Assembly: GCF_900105055.1 (NCBI RefSeq)
Contig: NZ_FNTA01000004.1
Coordinates: 7,285,501 to 7,349,500 of the forward strand
Length of the DNA stretch: 64,000 bases
Direction: 5' to 3'
Origin: Amycolatopsis lurida
GTDB taxonomy: Bacteria > Actinomycetota > Actinomycetes > Mycobacteriales > Pseudonocardiaceae
Positions 27,185-35,398 of the stretch are shown piece by piece. The notes below the pieces were generated by a model, which saw only the letters and a program-made list of their open reading frames with translations, was not told where the DNA came from and ran no database searches. Position numbers and translations under genes: made by a program. Each line of letters starts with the position of its first letter. The stretch's first letter is position 1.

Positions 27185-27211
27185 CCTCCGGGACATCGAG
27201 CACTGTCCCGG
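27185..27211 (-). promoter_or_regulatory. Hairpin masking the ribosome site (riboswitch output)
   Basis: On the minus strand CCGGGACA (27211-27204) pairs with TGTCCCGG (27195-27188), and the second arm runs directly into GGAGG (27189-27185), the ribosome site of the 27178 gene. If cobalamin binding lets this hairpin form, translation would be blocked. A competing anti-sequester helix should exist upstream but I could not assign it. Confidence 0.65.
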
Positions 27212-27254
27212 GCGCGCGGCCGCACCTGAACGGGACCCCGCTCCGTACTCCACG

Positions 27255-27395
27255 ACAGTTGGGGCTGGCGGTACCCGGCGGGCAGTCCGGCTCTCGGCAC
27301 TGGAACGTCTTCCCAGGCCGATCACGGTTGCGGGTCAGCGCCGGATTCACACCGGCTTCCCCCGACGGGCACTTCTTGCGTTGTGGCGCCCACGG
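27255..27395 (-). ncRNA. Cobalamin (B12) riboswitch
   Basis: The minus strand carries the signature elements in the right order. A GGGGAAGCCGGTG segment lies near 27361-27349. The B12 box region GAATCCGGCGCTGACCCGCA leads to ACCGTGA at 27322. A short variable hairpin follows, and then GAGAGCCGGACTGCC ends at about 27281. This is the classic AdoCbl aptamer pattern. It sits 80 bases before the start of the ABC importer operon, with a ribosome-site hairpin between. It points to repression of the importer by B12. The exact ends of the outer stem are approximate. Confidence 0.88.
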
Positions 27396-27447
27396 TAACC
27401 CATGACCGGGGTGTGCTACACAGGATCAAGATCACGAAGGAGAGCCG

Positions 27448-28191
27448 GTGGACGAGAAGCTCGCGGCGGACTGGGTGCGCCGGTGGGACATCCAGCAGGA
27501 ACGCTACGTCGCCGACCGCGAAGAACGCTTCGCCGTACTGATCGACGTCGTCGAGCACGTATGCCGTGACGTCGCCGATCCGCTGGTGCTGGACCTCGGC
27601 TGCGGCCCGGGATCGCTGGCCAAGAGGCTCGCCGGGCGGTTGCCGCGCGCACGGGTCATCGGTATCGACAACGACCCGTTCCTGCTCGCCCTCGCCAGGG
27701 CCACCCGGCCGCGACAGGCGGACATCGAGTACCTCCAGGCCGACCTCGCCGAGCGCGGCTGGCTGAAGTGGAGGCCGGTCGACGCCGCGGTCTCGACGAC
27801 CGCGTTGCACTGGCTGCGTCCCGAGCGGCTCGCCGAGGTCTACCGTGACCTCGCCGGAGCGCTGAGGGAGGGCGGAGCGCTCGTCAACGGCGACCACCTC
27901 TACGACGAACGACCGGCCATCCGCGAACTCGCCGAGGTGGTCAAGAACCGGCGGGCGGCCCGTGCCGGGGTCGATGCCAACGAGGAATGGAAGGCCTGGT
28001 GGGCCGCGGCCGCCGCCGATCCCGCGCTGCGGGAGCGGTTCACGGCCGACGAGTTGCGCGGTATCTCGACCGGCTACGGCAACCGGCTGAGCCCGCAGGA
28101 ACACACCAGGCTGCTCCAGGAAGCGGGCTTCGCGGAAGTGTCGCCCGTATGGCAGTCCGGAGACGACTACGTCCTGGCGGCCCTGCGCTGA
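27448..28191 (+). CDS. Class I SAM-dependent methyltransferase
   Basis: This 247-residue methyltransferase has motif I VLDLGCGPGSLAKRL near residues 47-61, an acidic post-I DNDP at 74-77, and motif II-like VDAAVSTTALHWL near 110-122. The small-molecule acceptor is unknown. GTG 27448 follows GAAGGAGAG. It is divergent from the riboswitch-controlled ABC operon, and the two promoters share the interval. No corrinoid-specific domain is visible, so a link to B12 is not supported. Confidence 0.87.
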   Translation: MDEKLAADWVRRWDIQQERYVADREERFAVLIDVVEHVCRDVADPLVLDLGCGPGSLAKRLAGRLPRARVIGIDNDPFLLALARATRPRQADIEYLQADLAERGWLKWRPVDAAVSTTALHWLRPERLAEVYRDLAGALREGGALVNGDHLYDERPAIRELAEVVKNRRAARAGVDANEEWKAWWAAAAADPALRERFTADELRGISTGYGNRLSPQEHTRLLQEAGFAEVSPVWQSGDDYVLAALR

Positions 28192-28205
28192 CCCGATCCG
28201 GCCGC

Positions 28206-28838
28206 TCAGGTGGCGGGCGGCCGGTGGTCCTGGACGCGGCGGGCGACGGCGAGCGCGACAGGCGCCGCGAGCCAGCACAGGTAGGCAGCGGTGTCGTTCG
28301 TCAGAAACGAGACGGGCACGGAGATCCCGAACACCGCGGCGAGGCAGACGCTGCGAGTCAGGCTTTGGGCGAACACCCGCGGCGGTCCGCCGGTCCCGTA
28401 CAGGTGTCCGCGCCGGATCTCCCTGATGATCAGCGCGAACGACGCCGAGGCCAGCACCTGCACCATCGCGTACACGCTGAACCGGAGCGGGAAGGCTCCT
28501 TCGGCGGTGATGACCCGCGTCGCGAACGGCATCAGGACCTGCATGAACAGCCAGGTCAGGGTGAGGCTGATCAGGCGGCCGCTCAGTGCACGGACGTAGG
28601 GGAAGATCTCGTGGTGCGCGCGCCAGTGCGCGGAGATCACCGCGAAGCTGAGTGCGAAGGCGACGTATTCCTTGCCGTGGGCCGAGATCGAACCCAGCAT
28701 GGCGCCGGTGGTGTCGCCGTGGGGAATCGGGAGTTCCAGCGCCAGCAAGGTGAGCGCGATCGCGATCACCGCGTCGACGAAGATGCTGAGCCGCTCGGCG
28801 GCGGCCTTGCCGATCGCGTGGCCGGTCTGTGTCGTCAT
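28206..28838 (-). CDS. TMEM175-family (DUF1211) membrane protein
   Basis: This 210-residue membrane protein has about six helices. The first contains the family signature ERLSIFVDAVIAIALTLLAL with the F-x-D-A filter-like start. Prokaryotic TMEM175 proteins are potassium-permeable channels lacking a TVGYG filter. ATG 28838 is the start. The next gene on this strand ends 10 bases upstream, and both may be expressed together and regulated by the divergent MarR gene. Confidence 0.82.
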   Translation of the reverse strand: MTTQTGHAIGKAAAERLSIFVDAVIAIALTLLALELPIPHGDTTGAMLGSISAHGKEYVAFALSFAVISAHWRAHHEIFPYVRALSGRLISLTLTWLFMQVLMPFATRVITAEGAFPLRFSVYAMVQVLASASFALIIREIRRGHLYGTGGPPRVFAQSLTRSVCLAAVFGISVPVSFLTNDTAAYLCWLAAPVALAVARRVQDHRPPAT

Positions 28839-28848
28839 GGTGCGAGCC

Positions 28849-29364
28849 TCAGGCGGCGATCTCCGCGGCGGGCCGCGGGACGGGAGCGAATCGCCGGGAT
28901 CGTACGGCCAGGATGATCATGACCGCCGGGAGCAGGACGTCGGTGACGAGGACCCCGCCGGTGTTGCCGGGAGCGTGGTCACCGTTGGCGAACCATTGGT
29001 AGACGTGGCCGATCGCAGCGCCCCAGAGGAACATCCCGCCGGCGATGCCGATGGTGAGGCGTTCGCGTGCGGAGGCCGAGGCGGCGCGGAAGCCCAGGAC
29101 GGCCAGTGCGAGGTTGGCGAAGGCGATCTCGAACAGGAACGGCGTCCGCTCGAAGCCGATCGCCGTGGCCATGACGTCGGGGAAGGCGAGGAAAGCGACC
29201 GTCATCCACAGGCTGCCGCAGCCGAAGGCGCCGATGGCCCACCAGCGCTGCCAGATCTCGAGTCGCTCCCGAGGAGACGTCACATGGCGGGCGCGGAGGA
29301 AGGCTCCGGCGGCGGGTACGACGACCCAGACCAGGGGGAAGGCGGATTGGGCGTAGTAGTTCAT
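28849..29364 (-). CDS. Four- to five-helix membrane protein (DUF6790-like)
   Basis: This 171-residue integral membrane protein has hydrophobic segments near residues 8-24, 40-62, 76-95, 104-125 and 136-155. The repeated pattern WWAIGAFGCGSLWMTVAFL and FANLALAVLGFRA resembles the DUF6790 family. It has no known function. The ATG at 29364 is the first gene downstream of the MarR operator palindrome at 29382. It is likely transcribed with the TMEM175 gene. Confidence 0.72.
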   Translation of the reverse strand: MNYYAQSAFPLVWVVVPAAGAFLRARHVTSPRERLEIWQRWWAIGAFGCGSLWMTVAFLAFPDVMATAIGFERTPFLFEIAFANLALAVLGFRAASASARERLTIGIAGGMFLWGAAIGHVYQWFANGDHAPGNTGGVLVTDVLLPAVMIILAVRSRRFAPVPRPAAEIAA

Positions 29365-29381
29365 GCCTTCAGTCTTACCTG

Positions 29382-29393
29382 GTTAATATTAAC
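29382..29393. promoter_or_regulatory. MarR-type operator GTTAATATTAAC
   Basis: This perfect 12-base palindrome lies between the divergent starts at 29364 and 29422. Its AT-rich sequence is unusual here. It probably serves the adjacent MarR protein for both its own gene and the two membrane-protein genes. Confidence 0.6.
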
Positions 29394-29421
29394 TCGTCAA
29401 CACTGATGGTAGGGTGACGCC

Positions 29422-29841
29422 GTGGACGACGGACTCGCGGACCTGCTGCACCGGGTGGTCATGCTGATGGGCGAAGCGGCCCGTCGGCGCGCCGATGACC
29501 CCGACGGTTTGACCTACAGCCAGATACGGCTTCTGGGCACGCTCGAGGACATCGAGCCGGCGACGCAGCATCGGCTCGCTCAGGCGCTGTCGGTCTCCGA
29601 CCCGGCGATCAGCCGGGCCTTGCGGCCGCTCGAAGCCGACGGCCTGGTGCGGATCACCGTCGACCCCGAACACGCACGCCGCAGGCTGGTCCGGCTCACC
29701 GATGTCGGCCGGAAAGCCTTCCATGCCGCGGGAAAGCCGCTTTACGACGAGTTGCGCGAAGGGCTCATCGCGGCCGGCTTTCCTTACGAGCGCTATCTCC
29801 AGGACACCCTTCGGCTGGCCGAAATCCTCGCGGCCGACTGA
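29422..29841 (+). CDS. MarR-family transcriptional regulator
   Basis: This 139-residue winged helix regulator has TYSQIRLLGTLEDIEPATQH, recognition helix SVSDPAISRALRPLEADGL and wing DPEHARRRLVRLTDVG. It starts with GTG 29422 just past a palindromic site. It probably represses itself and the divergent membrane-protein pair. The ligand is unknown. It ends a few bases before the convergent MFS gene. Confidence 0.88.
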   Translation: MDDGLADLLHRVVMLMGEAARRRADDPDGLTYSQIRLLGTLEDIEPATQHRLAQALSVSDPAISRALRPLEADGLVRITVDPEHARRRLVRLTDVGRKAFHAAGKPLYDELREGLIAAGFPYERYLQDTLRLAEILAAD

Positions 29842-29844
29842 GTC

Positions 29845-31119
29845 CTACCGCGTTTTTTCCAGCACCATCGGGGTCTCCGGGGTGGGCAGGACGCGGGCTT
29901 TCGACTTCACCCGCGACAGCATGAACGCGCACACGACGGCGAAGAGGAGCGGCACCGTGGCCGCCACGACGATGTCGCGCGCCGCCAACGCCTGCCCGAT
30001 GAGGACACCCGCGATCCCCGGCCCGACGATCGAACCGAGCCGCCCCAGCGCGGCCGCCCAGCCGACGCCGGTGGTCCGGGGGCCGGGCGGATAGGTCGCC
30101 ACCGCGAGGGCCAGCTGGCCGATCTGGGCCGATACCACGCCGACCCCCGCACCGGCGAGGCACAGGAGCAACGCGGTGTCGCCGAGGGGAGCCTTCGCCA
30201 CGATGATCATGAACACCCCGCCGATGGTGGGCATCAGGATCAGCGCGCGGGCGATCCCCAGCCGTCCGGCGAGCGGCAGCAACACCAGCCCGCCGACGAT
30301 CCCGCCGAGGGTGAGGAACGCGAGCCCGATCGGAGCCTTGGACGGAGAGAAGCCGTAGCCGGTGAGCAAGGTGGGAATCCACGAGATCAGGACGTAGGAG
30401 GTGATGAAGACGAGGAAGGAGAACGCCCAGATCAGTGTGGTGGGCAGGCGCAGACCCGGTTCGAAGAGCTTGCCGATCTTCGCGTCGTTCTTGGTGCCGA
30501 TCGTCGCCGGGACCGAGGTCCCTTCGGCGGGCAGGAGCCAGGCCAGCAGGGCCGCGAAGATCAGCGGGACGATCCCCGCCACGTAGAAGACGCCGTCGCT
30601 GCCCACGACGTTCAGCAGGCGCCCGCCGAGGAGCCCGCCCAGCCCGGCGCCCGCCCCGAGACCGAGGGCCACCGCGATGGAGACCTGCTCCCGGCGATTC
30701 TCGGCGCTGTGTTTCGTGGCAAGGCCGACGCCGGCGGGCACCACCACGCCGAGCCCCACACCGGTCACCAGGCGGGTCACCGAAAGCAGCGCGGCCGACT
30801 CGATGTGGAGGGTGGCCGCCGTGGCCACGGTGGCCACCCCGAAGAGCAGGACGGCTCCGATCAGCAGCCGCCGTCCCGGTATGCGTGCGCCGAGGAAACC
30901 CGCCGACAGATAGCCGAACACCACGCCGATGTTGGTCAGCACGACGGCGAGGGTGAACGCGGCGGGCGTGACCCCCCATTCGGCGGCCATCGTGGGGATG
31001 GCCAGCGAGAGCGCCGCGGTGTCGAAGCCGTCCAGGAGAATCGCCAGGAAACACAGGACGACCACCGGCCAGTGCACGGACCCTGCCCGGCTCGGGAGAG
31101 GAACACGGGTGGCGCTCAT
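29845..31119 (-). CDS. MFS transporter, aromatic acid:H+ symporter (AAHS) type
   Basis: This 424-residue, 12-helix major facilitator has the family start VVVLCFLAILLDGFDTAALS (D and G of the AAHS DGFD motif). The loop 2-3 motif is degenerate (GFLGARIPGRRLLI), and a central cytoplasmic loop runs over residues 190-225. Related proteins import benzoate, 4-hydroxybenzoate or similar acids. That is in keeping with the cat operon at 40-43 kb, though it is not linked. The ATG at 31119 follows AGGAGAA by about six bases. The longer frame beyond 31119 is upstream DNA. Confidence 0.86.
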   Translation of the reverse strand: MSATRVPLPSRAGSVHWPVVVLCFLAILLDGFDTAALSLAIPTMAAEWGVTPAAFTLAVVLTNIGVVFGYLSAGFLGARIPGRRLLIGAVLLFGVATVATAATLHIESAALLSVTRLVTGVGLGVVVPAGVGLATKHSAENRREQVSIAVALGLGAGAGLGGLLGGRLLNVVGSDGVFYVAGIVPLIFAALLAWLLPAEGTSVPATIGTKNDAKIGKLFEPGLRLPTTLIWAFSFLVFITSYVLISWIPTLLTGYGFSPSKAPIGLAFLTLGGIVGGLVLLPLAGRLGIARALILMPTIGGVFMIIVAKAPLGDTALLLCLAGAGVGVVSAQIGQLALAVATYPPGPRTTGVGWAAALGRLGSIVGPGIAGVLIGQALAARDIVVAATVPLLFAVVCAFMLSRVKSKARVLPTPETPMVLEKTR

Positions 31120-31426
31120 GAAGTTCTCCTGTTCTTGCCGTGGCGAGTGGCTTTCGCGACGCTCGACATCCGGCTCACCCCTCGCTGCAACTCGTGCCCG
31201 GCCTTGACGAAGGCGTCCTTCACCGCATCGGATACGGCGAACGGAGCATTCATGGCGGGTTCGGTCTTCCCCTCGGCGACCGCGCGAGGTGTCCATTGTG
31301 GTCATTGCGCGGCGACCTGTCGTCCAGCATAGGGAAAGTCCGCCCGGGACCGGGGAATTCCCGGCGGAGAAGGCAGTTCAGGAGAATGCGCCGCCCGGTG
31401 GGTAGATTCTCCGTGTGGGGACAGGA
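31120..31426. other. Divergent intergenic region
   Basis: This stretch separates the MFS gene and the GlxA-type regulator, and should hold both promoters. About 31144-31163 (GAGTGGCTTTCGCGACGCTC) is a half-copy of the GCGAAAGCCACTTTCGC repeat. I see no gene or clear operator. Confidence 0.4.
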
Positions 31427-32407
31427 ATGGACTCGGTACGCCGCGTGGTGATCGTCGCCTTCGACGACGCACAGATACTCGATGTCGCGTGTCCCAGCGG
31501 GGCGCTGGAGATCGCGAACTCGCGCGGCGCCGCGCCGCCCTACGCCGTCGAACTGGCCACGGTGCACGGGCGGACGACGCGGAGTTCGTCGGGGATCCTG
31601 CTCGCCGGTGTCCGGAGGCTGGCCGAAGTGTCCGGGCGGATGGACACGATGCTCGTGGTCGGAGGCGCGGGAACGGAGGCGGCCGCCAAGGACGAGCGGT
31701 TGCTGACCCAGGTGCGGCGGCTGGCCGGTCGAAGCCGCCGGGTCGCCTCGGTGTGCACGGGCACCTTCGTGCTGGCGGCCGCCGGATTGCTCGACGACCG
31801 GCGGGTCACCACGCATTGGGGATACAGCGAGCTGCTCGCCGCGACCTTTCCGGCCGTGACGGTGGATCCGGCCCCGCTCTACATTCGTGACGGGAACGTC
31901 TTCACTTCGGCCGGGGTCATCAGCGCACTGGATCTCACGCTCGCGCTGATCGAGGACGACCACGGTCCGACGCTGGCCCGCGAGGTCGCCCGCGAACTGG
32001 TGACCTATCTGCACCGCCCGGCCGACCAGGCACAGATCAGCACGTTCCTGGCCGCTCCGCCGCCGAGCAACCGGGTCGTGCTGGATCTGCTGGGCTACAT
32101 CGCCGCGCATCTCACCGAGGACCTGAGCCCACCGGCGCTGGCGGCGCGTGCCGGAGTCACCACCCGGCATCTCACCCGCTTGTTCACCGCCCAGGTGGGC
32201 AGCACCCCGGCCAGGACCGTGCGGACGGCGCGGACCGAAGCGGCGGCCCACCTGGTGCGGTCCACCGCGTTACCGCTCTCGGCGGTCGCCAGGCAATGCG
32301 GGTTCGCCTCGGCGGAGACCCTGCGCACGGCGTTCCGCCGGCACTACGGGCTCTCCGGGGACCAACTTCGCAGGATGCCGGACATCCCACGCCCGATCGT
32401 CGGTTGA
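31427..32407 (+). CDS. GlxA-type regulator: DJ-1/PfpI domain plus AraC helix-turn-helix
   Basis: This protein of about 326 residues has an N-terminal DJ-1/PfpI (GATase1-like) domain at 5-180, with nucleophile-elbow Cys in SVCTGTFVLAAAGLLDDRRV. The C-terminal AraC DNA-binding domain at 215-320 has two helix-turn-helices (LAARAGVTTRHLTRLF and VARQCGFASAETLRTAFRR). Such proteins sense small metabolites. ATG 31427 is preferred over GTG 31415, though neither has a strong ribosome site. It precedes a paralogous exported DJ-1 protein by 19 bases. Confidence 0.88.
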   Translation: MDSVRRVVIVAFDDAQILDVACPSGALEIANSRGAAPPYAVELATVHGRTTRSSSGILLAGVRRLAEVSGRMDTMLVVGGAGTEAAAKDERLLTQVRRLAGRSRRVASVCTGTFVLAAAGLLDDRRVTTHWGYSELLAATFPAVTVDPAPLYIRDGNVFTSAGVISALDLTLALIEDDHGPTLAREVARELVTYLHRPADQAQISTFLAAPPPSNRVVLDLLGYIAAHLTEDLSPPALAARAGVTTRHLTRLFTAQVGSTPARTVRTARTEAAAHLVRSTALPLSAVARQCGFASAETLRTAFRRHYGLSGDQLRRMPDIPRPIVG

Positions 32408-32426
32408 CCGCCCCAGAATTCGCGGC

Positions 32427-33170
32427 ATGAACAGTGCGAAGACCACCCGCAGGACCGTGCTGGCCGGTGCCGCGGCTGCCGCGGCGTTCGGCCTCGGCAC
32501 CGGCACGGCCCAGGCGGAGACCCAAGGACCGAAGATCGGCATCCTGCTCTACGACGGCTTCAGCCTGCTGGATCCGACCGGTCCGGCCGAGGTGTTGTCC
32601 CGGCTTCCCGGCGCGACGGTGACGATGATCGCCGAACACCGCGGCCCCGTGCGCACGGACACCCGGGACGTCGCGCTGGTGGCGGAACGTTCGGTGGCCG
32701 AGGTGAACCGCCTGGACGTGCTGCTGGTCCCGGGTGCGGGCAATCGCGGCACGGTCGAGGCCATGGAGAACCCGGTCCTGCTCGAGTGGATCCGGCGCAT
32801 CCACCGGCATACGACCTGGACCACGTCGGTGTGCACGGGATCCTTGATCCTCGGTGCGGCAGGGCTGCTCCGCGATCGGGCCACCACATACTGGGCCTCG
32901 GCGGACTACCTGGAGAAGACCTTCGGCGTCCGCTACGTGGCCGACCGGTACGTCCAAGTCGGCAAGGTCGTCACCGCGGCAGGGGTGTCCGCCGGGATCG
33001 ACCTCGCGCTCCATCTCGCGTCCTTGCTGGCGGGTGAGCGGATCGCCCGCGGCATCCAGCTCGCCGTCGAATACGACCCACGGCCGCCGTTCGACTCGGG
33101 CGACGCCGCGAAGGCGAGCCCGGAACTCAAGGCGCTCGCCTTGAAACTGCTCGCCGAGTCACAGGAGTAG
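32427..33170 (+). CDS. Exported DJ-1/PfpI family protein
   Basis: This 247-residue protein has a likely Tat signal peptide, with TRRTVL at residues 7-12 and cleavage near AQA/E at 30-31. Residues 35-210 are a DJ-1/PfpI domain with elbow Cys in SVCTGSLILGAAGLL, much like the sensor domain of the upstream regulator. It may process or bind the same type of compound outside the cytoplasm. The active-site Glu/His context cannot be settled by eye. It ends inside the convergent phosphatase gene by 12 bases. Confidence 0.82.
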   Translation: MNSAKTTRRTVLAGAAAAAAFGLGTGTAQAETQGPKIGILLYDGFSLLDPTGPAEVLSRLPGATVTMIAEHRGPVRTDTRDVALVAERSVAEVNRLDVLLVPGAGNRGTVEAMENPVLLEWIRRIHRHTTWTTSVCTGSLILGAAGLLRDRATTYWASADYLEKTFGVRYVADRYVQVGKVVTAAGVSAGIDLALHLASLLAGERIARGIQLAVEYDPRPPFDSGDAAKASPELKALALKLLAESQE

Positions 33171-34388
33171 CGCGCGGCCGGATTCTTCTCCTCGACCCGC
33201 CCCGGGAAGTGGCCGCCGGACGGCGAGGACGACGGTGTCGTCGGCGTGCAGGACGACGTCGTGCATCCGGGCGGCCAGTTCCCGGGGAAGCTCGGTGATG
33301 GGAAGTGCGGCGTACGCGGGGACGAGGTCCAGGAGGCGGTCCTGGCCTTCGAGATAGTCCTTGCGGCTTTCGACGAGGCCGTCCGTATAGAGGAGCAGGG
33401 TGTCCCCGGGGCCGAGGGTGTCGTGGCGGAGTTCGGGGCTGCCGGGGTCTGGGAAGCCGATCCCGCGGCCGACGACCGGGGAGGGCAGCAGCCGCGCTTC
33501 ACCGTCCACAGTGGCCAGTACGGGGGCGGGGTGGCTGCCGTTGGCGAGGGTCAGTTCGCCGGTCGCGGGGTCGATCCTGGCGAGGATCACGGTCGCCATG
33601 AGGTCGGGCTCGATCGTGGCGAGGGTGTGCGCGGTGCGGGCGATGAGGTCGCGGAAGGGATGGCCTTCCAGCGCGAGGGTGCGGATCGCGTGGGTGACGG
33701 TGAGCGCGTGGCGGGTCGAAGTGACCCCGTGCCCGACGGCGTCGACGAGGGTGATGTGCAGCTGGCCGCCGGGGAGGACGAACCAGTCGTAGAGATCGCC
33801 GCCGGTGGGCGAGTCCTGGTCGGTCGGCGAGTAGTGCACGGCCAGTTCGAGCCCCGGCACGGGCGGCGGACCCGGCCGTAGCGCGTCTTCGAGTTCGCGG
33901 AAGATGACGGAGTGCGCGCGGCGGAGTCGTTCGTCGCGTTGTTCGAGTTCGATGTACATGGCCAGCACGCCGCTGTTGGTTTCGGCGAGTTCGTGTTTGA
34001 GCTCCCGCTGCTCCTGAGCGAGCGCGTCGGCGCGGGCGATGAGCGCGAGGGTTTCCTCATCCGTGGCCTGGTCTTCGTCGGCCGGGGCGGGATGTTCGGC
34101 GGTTCCCGTGGGGAGATGCCAGGTGAGGCTCGTGCCGTCTTCGGCGTCGGGCAGAAGCGGGAGGGTGTTGCGGCGCGGGTGTCCGACCGGGTGGGGGAGC
34201 CGGACGACCACCGCGAGGAGGCCGTCGGTGGTGCTGGTTTCGAGCATGACTTCCGCGCCGGTGGCGAAGGCCGGTTCGGCGAGCAGGGTCGCGGCCATGA
34301 CGAGACGGGCGCGGTCTTCGACGGGGACGCCGGCTTCGGCGCAGGCGGTGCGAAGGCGTCGGCGGAGCCGGGCGAGGTGGGGGTGCAT
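33159..34388 (-). CDS. SpoIIE-type PP2C phosphatase (RsbU/RsbP-like)
   Basis: This 409-residue protein has an N-terminal ATPase-like or helical sensor part (residues 1-90), a coiled linker (130-180) and a C-terminal PP2C phosphatase domain (195-395). Metal-binding motifs are GGDLYDWF and LVDAVGHG, with LLLYTDGLVE later. It should dephosphorylate a STAS antagonist to free a sigma factor. The ATG at 34388 shares one base with the stop of the RsbT-RsbX fusion. It is the last gene of the stressosome operon. Confidence 0.87.
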   Translation of the reverse strand: MHPHLARLRRRLRTACAEAGVPVEDRARLVMAATLLAEPAFATGAEVMLETSTTDGLLAVVVRLPHPVGHPRRNTLPLLPDAEDGTSLTWHLPTGTAEHPAPADEDQATDEETLALIARADALAQEQRELKHELAETNSGVLAMYIELEQRDERLRRAHSVIFRELEDALRPGPPPVPGLELAVHYSPTDQDSPTGGDLYDWFVLPGGQLHITLVDAVGHGVTSTRHALTVTHAIRTLALEGHPFRDLIARTAHTLATIEPDLMATVILARIDPATGELTLANGSHPAPVLATVDGEARLLPSPVVGRGIGFPDPGSPELRHDTLGPGDTLLLYTDGLVESRKDYLEGQDRLLDLVPAYAALPITELPRELAARMHDVVLHADDTVVLAVRRPLPGAGRGEESGRALLL

Positions 34389-35398
34389 CAGCAGAGCTGG
34401 TCCGGGTGGAGGGCGATCATGGCGGCGTCGTCCCGGGGGTTGCGGTGCCGGTGGGCGAGATGGGCGGCGAGGAGCAGCGCGTTCGACGGCTGCGTGACGC
34501 TCGCCGGTGTGCGCCAAGTGTGGTCGACGCCGTCGGTGTGCAGCACCACGAGGTCACCGGCGGCGAGCGCGGCGTGGCGGACCTGAACGGCGGGCAGGGC
34601 GAACCCCACGACACCGGGGATGCTGAGCAGGACCCGCGACCGGCCGTCCCCGCTGATCGTCGTGCCGCTGACGTTGCCGACTCCGCAGAATTCGAGCCTG
34701 CCGGACGTGATCCGGGCGAGCGCGACGGCGGCGCCACGAGTGGCGCGCAGGGCGCGGTGCATGGTCGCCAGCTGATGGGGGAACGGCCGGCCGGGGTTCT
34801 GGCGGAACACGCGGATCGCGGCGTCGGCGGCGCCGGCGGCTTCGGGCCCGTGGCCGAGGCCGTCGACGACGACCGCGGCCCAGCCGTCGGTCAGTTCGGC
34901 GAGTGCGATGGCGTCGCCGCAGTGGTCTTCCCCATCGCGGGGGACGCAGAAATGCCCGGCCGCGGCGGCGGGTCCGGCCGGTGTCCCGGGGAGGAGGACC
35001 CGGGCCGCGGCCAGGGTGCCGGACCGGGGCGCCGAGCGGATCCGGAAGACGGTGGCCATCCTGCCGACCGCGCCGAGGCCGGTGCCGAGCGTGCCGGTGG
35101 TGGTGTTGCCGTCGAGGAGCCAATGTCCGACGTCGGCCATCCCCGGGCCGTCGTCGGCGGCCAGGACGTCGATGCCGAGCCCGATCACGGGCCGCTGCAC
35201 GACGATCGAACCGTTGATCGCGTGCCGGTCGAGGTTTCCCGCCAGTTCGGAGGTCACGACGGCCGCGCGTTCGGTGAGCACCGAGGGCAGCCCACCTGCC
35301 CGTCCGGTTTCGCGGGCGGTCCGTGCGGCGGCGTAGACGGCGCTGGCGTGGTCGACGCGCAGGTGGCGCGACGGCGGGGGAACCACGATGCCGGTCAT
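34388..35398 (-). CDS. RsbT-like ATPase fused to RsbX-like phosphatase
   Basis: This 336-residue fusion has a GHKL ATPase at residues 10-135 (N-box SELAGNLDRHA; G1 box AADDGPGMADV; then GTGLGAVGRM) and a PP2C domain at 140-330 with VVVDGLGHGPEA and VVLHTDGVDH. RsbT phosphorylates stressosome STAS proteins and RsbX removes those phosphates. Here the opposing activities share one chain. The ATG at 35398 overlaps rsbT's stop (ATGA). It is a known actinobacterial-style arrangement but unlike Bacillus. Confidence 0.86.
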   Translation of the reverse strand: MTGIVVPPPSRHLRVDHASAVYAAARTARETGRAGGLPSVLTERAAVVTSELAGNLDRHAINGSIVVQRPVIGLGIDVLAADDGPGMADVGHWLLDGNTTTGTLGTGLGAVGRMATVFRIRSAPRSGTLAAARVLLPGTPAGPAAAAGHFCVPRDGEDHCGDAIALAELTDGWAAVVVDGLGHGPEAAGAADAAIRVFRQNPGRPFPHQLATMHRALRATRGAAVALARITSGRLEFCGVGNVSGTTISGDGRSRVLLSIPGVVGFALPAVQVRHAALAAGDLVVLHTDGVDHTWRTPASVTQPSNALLLAAHLAHRHRNPRDDAAMIALHPDQLC

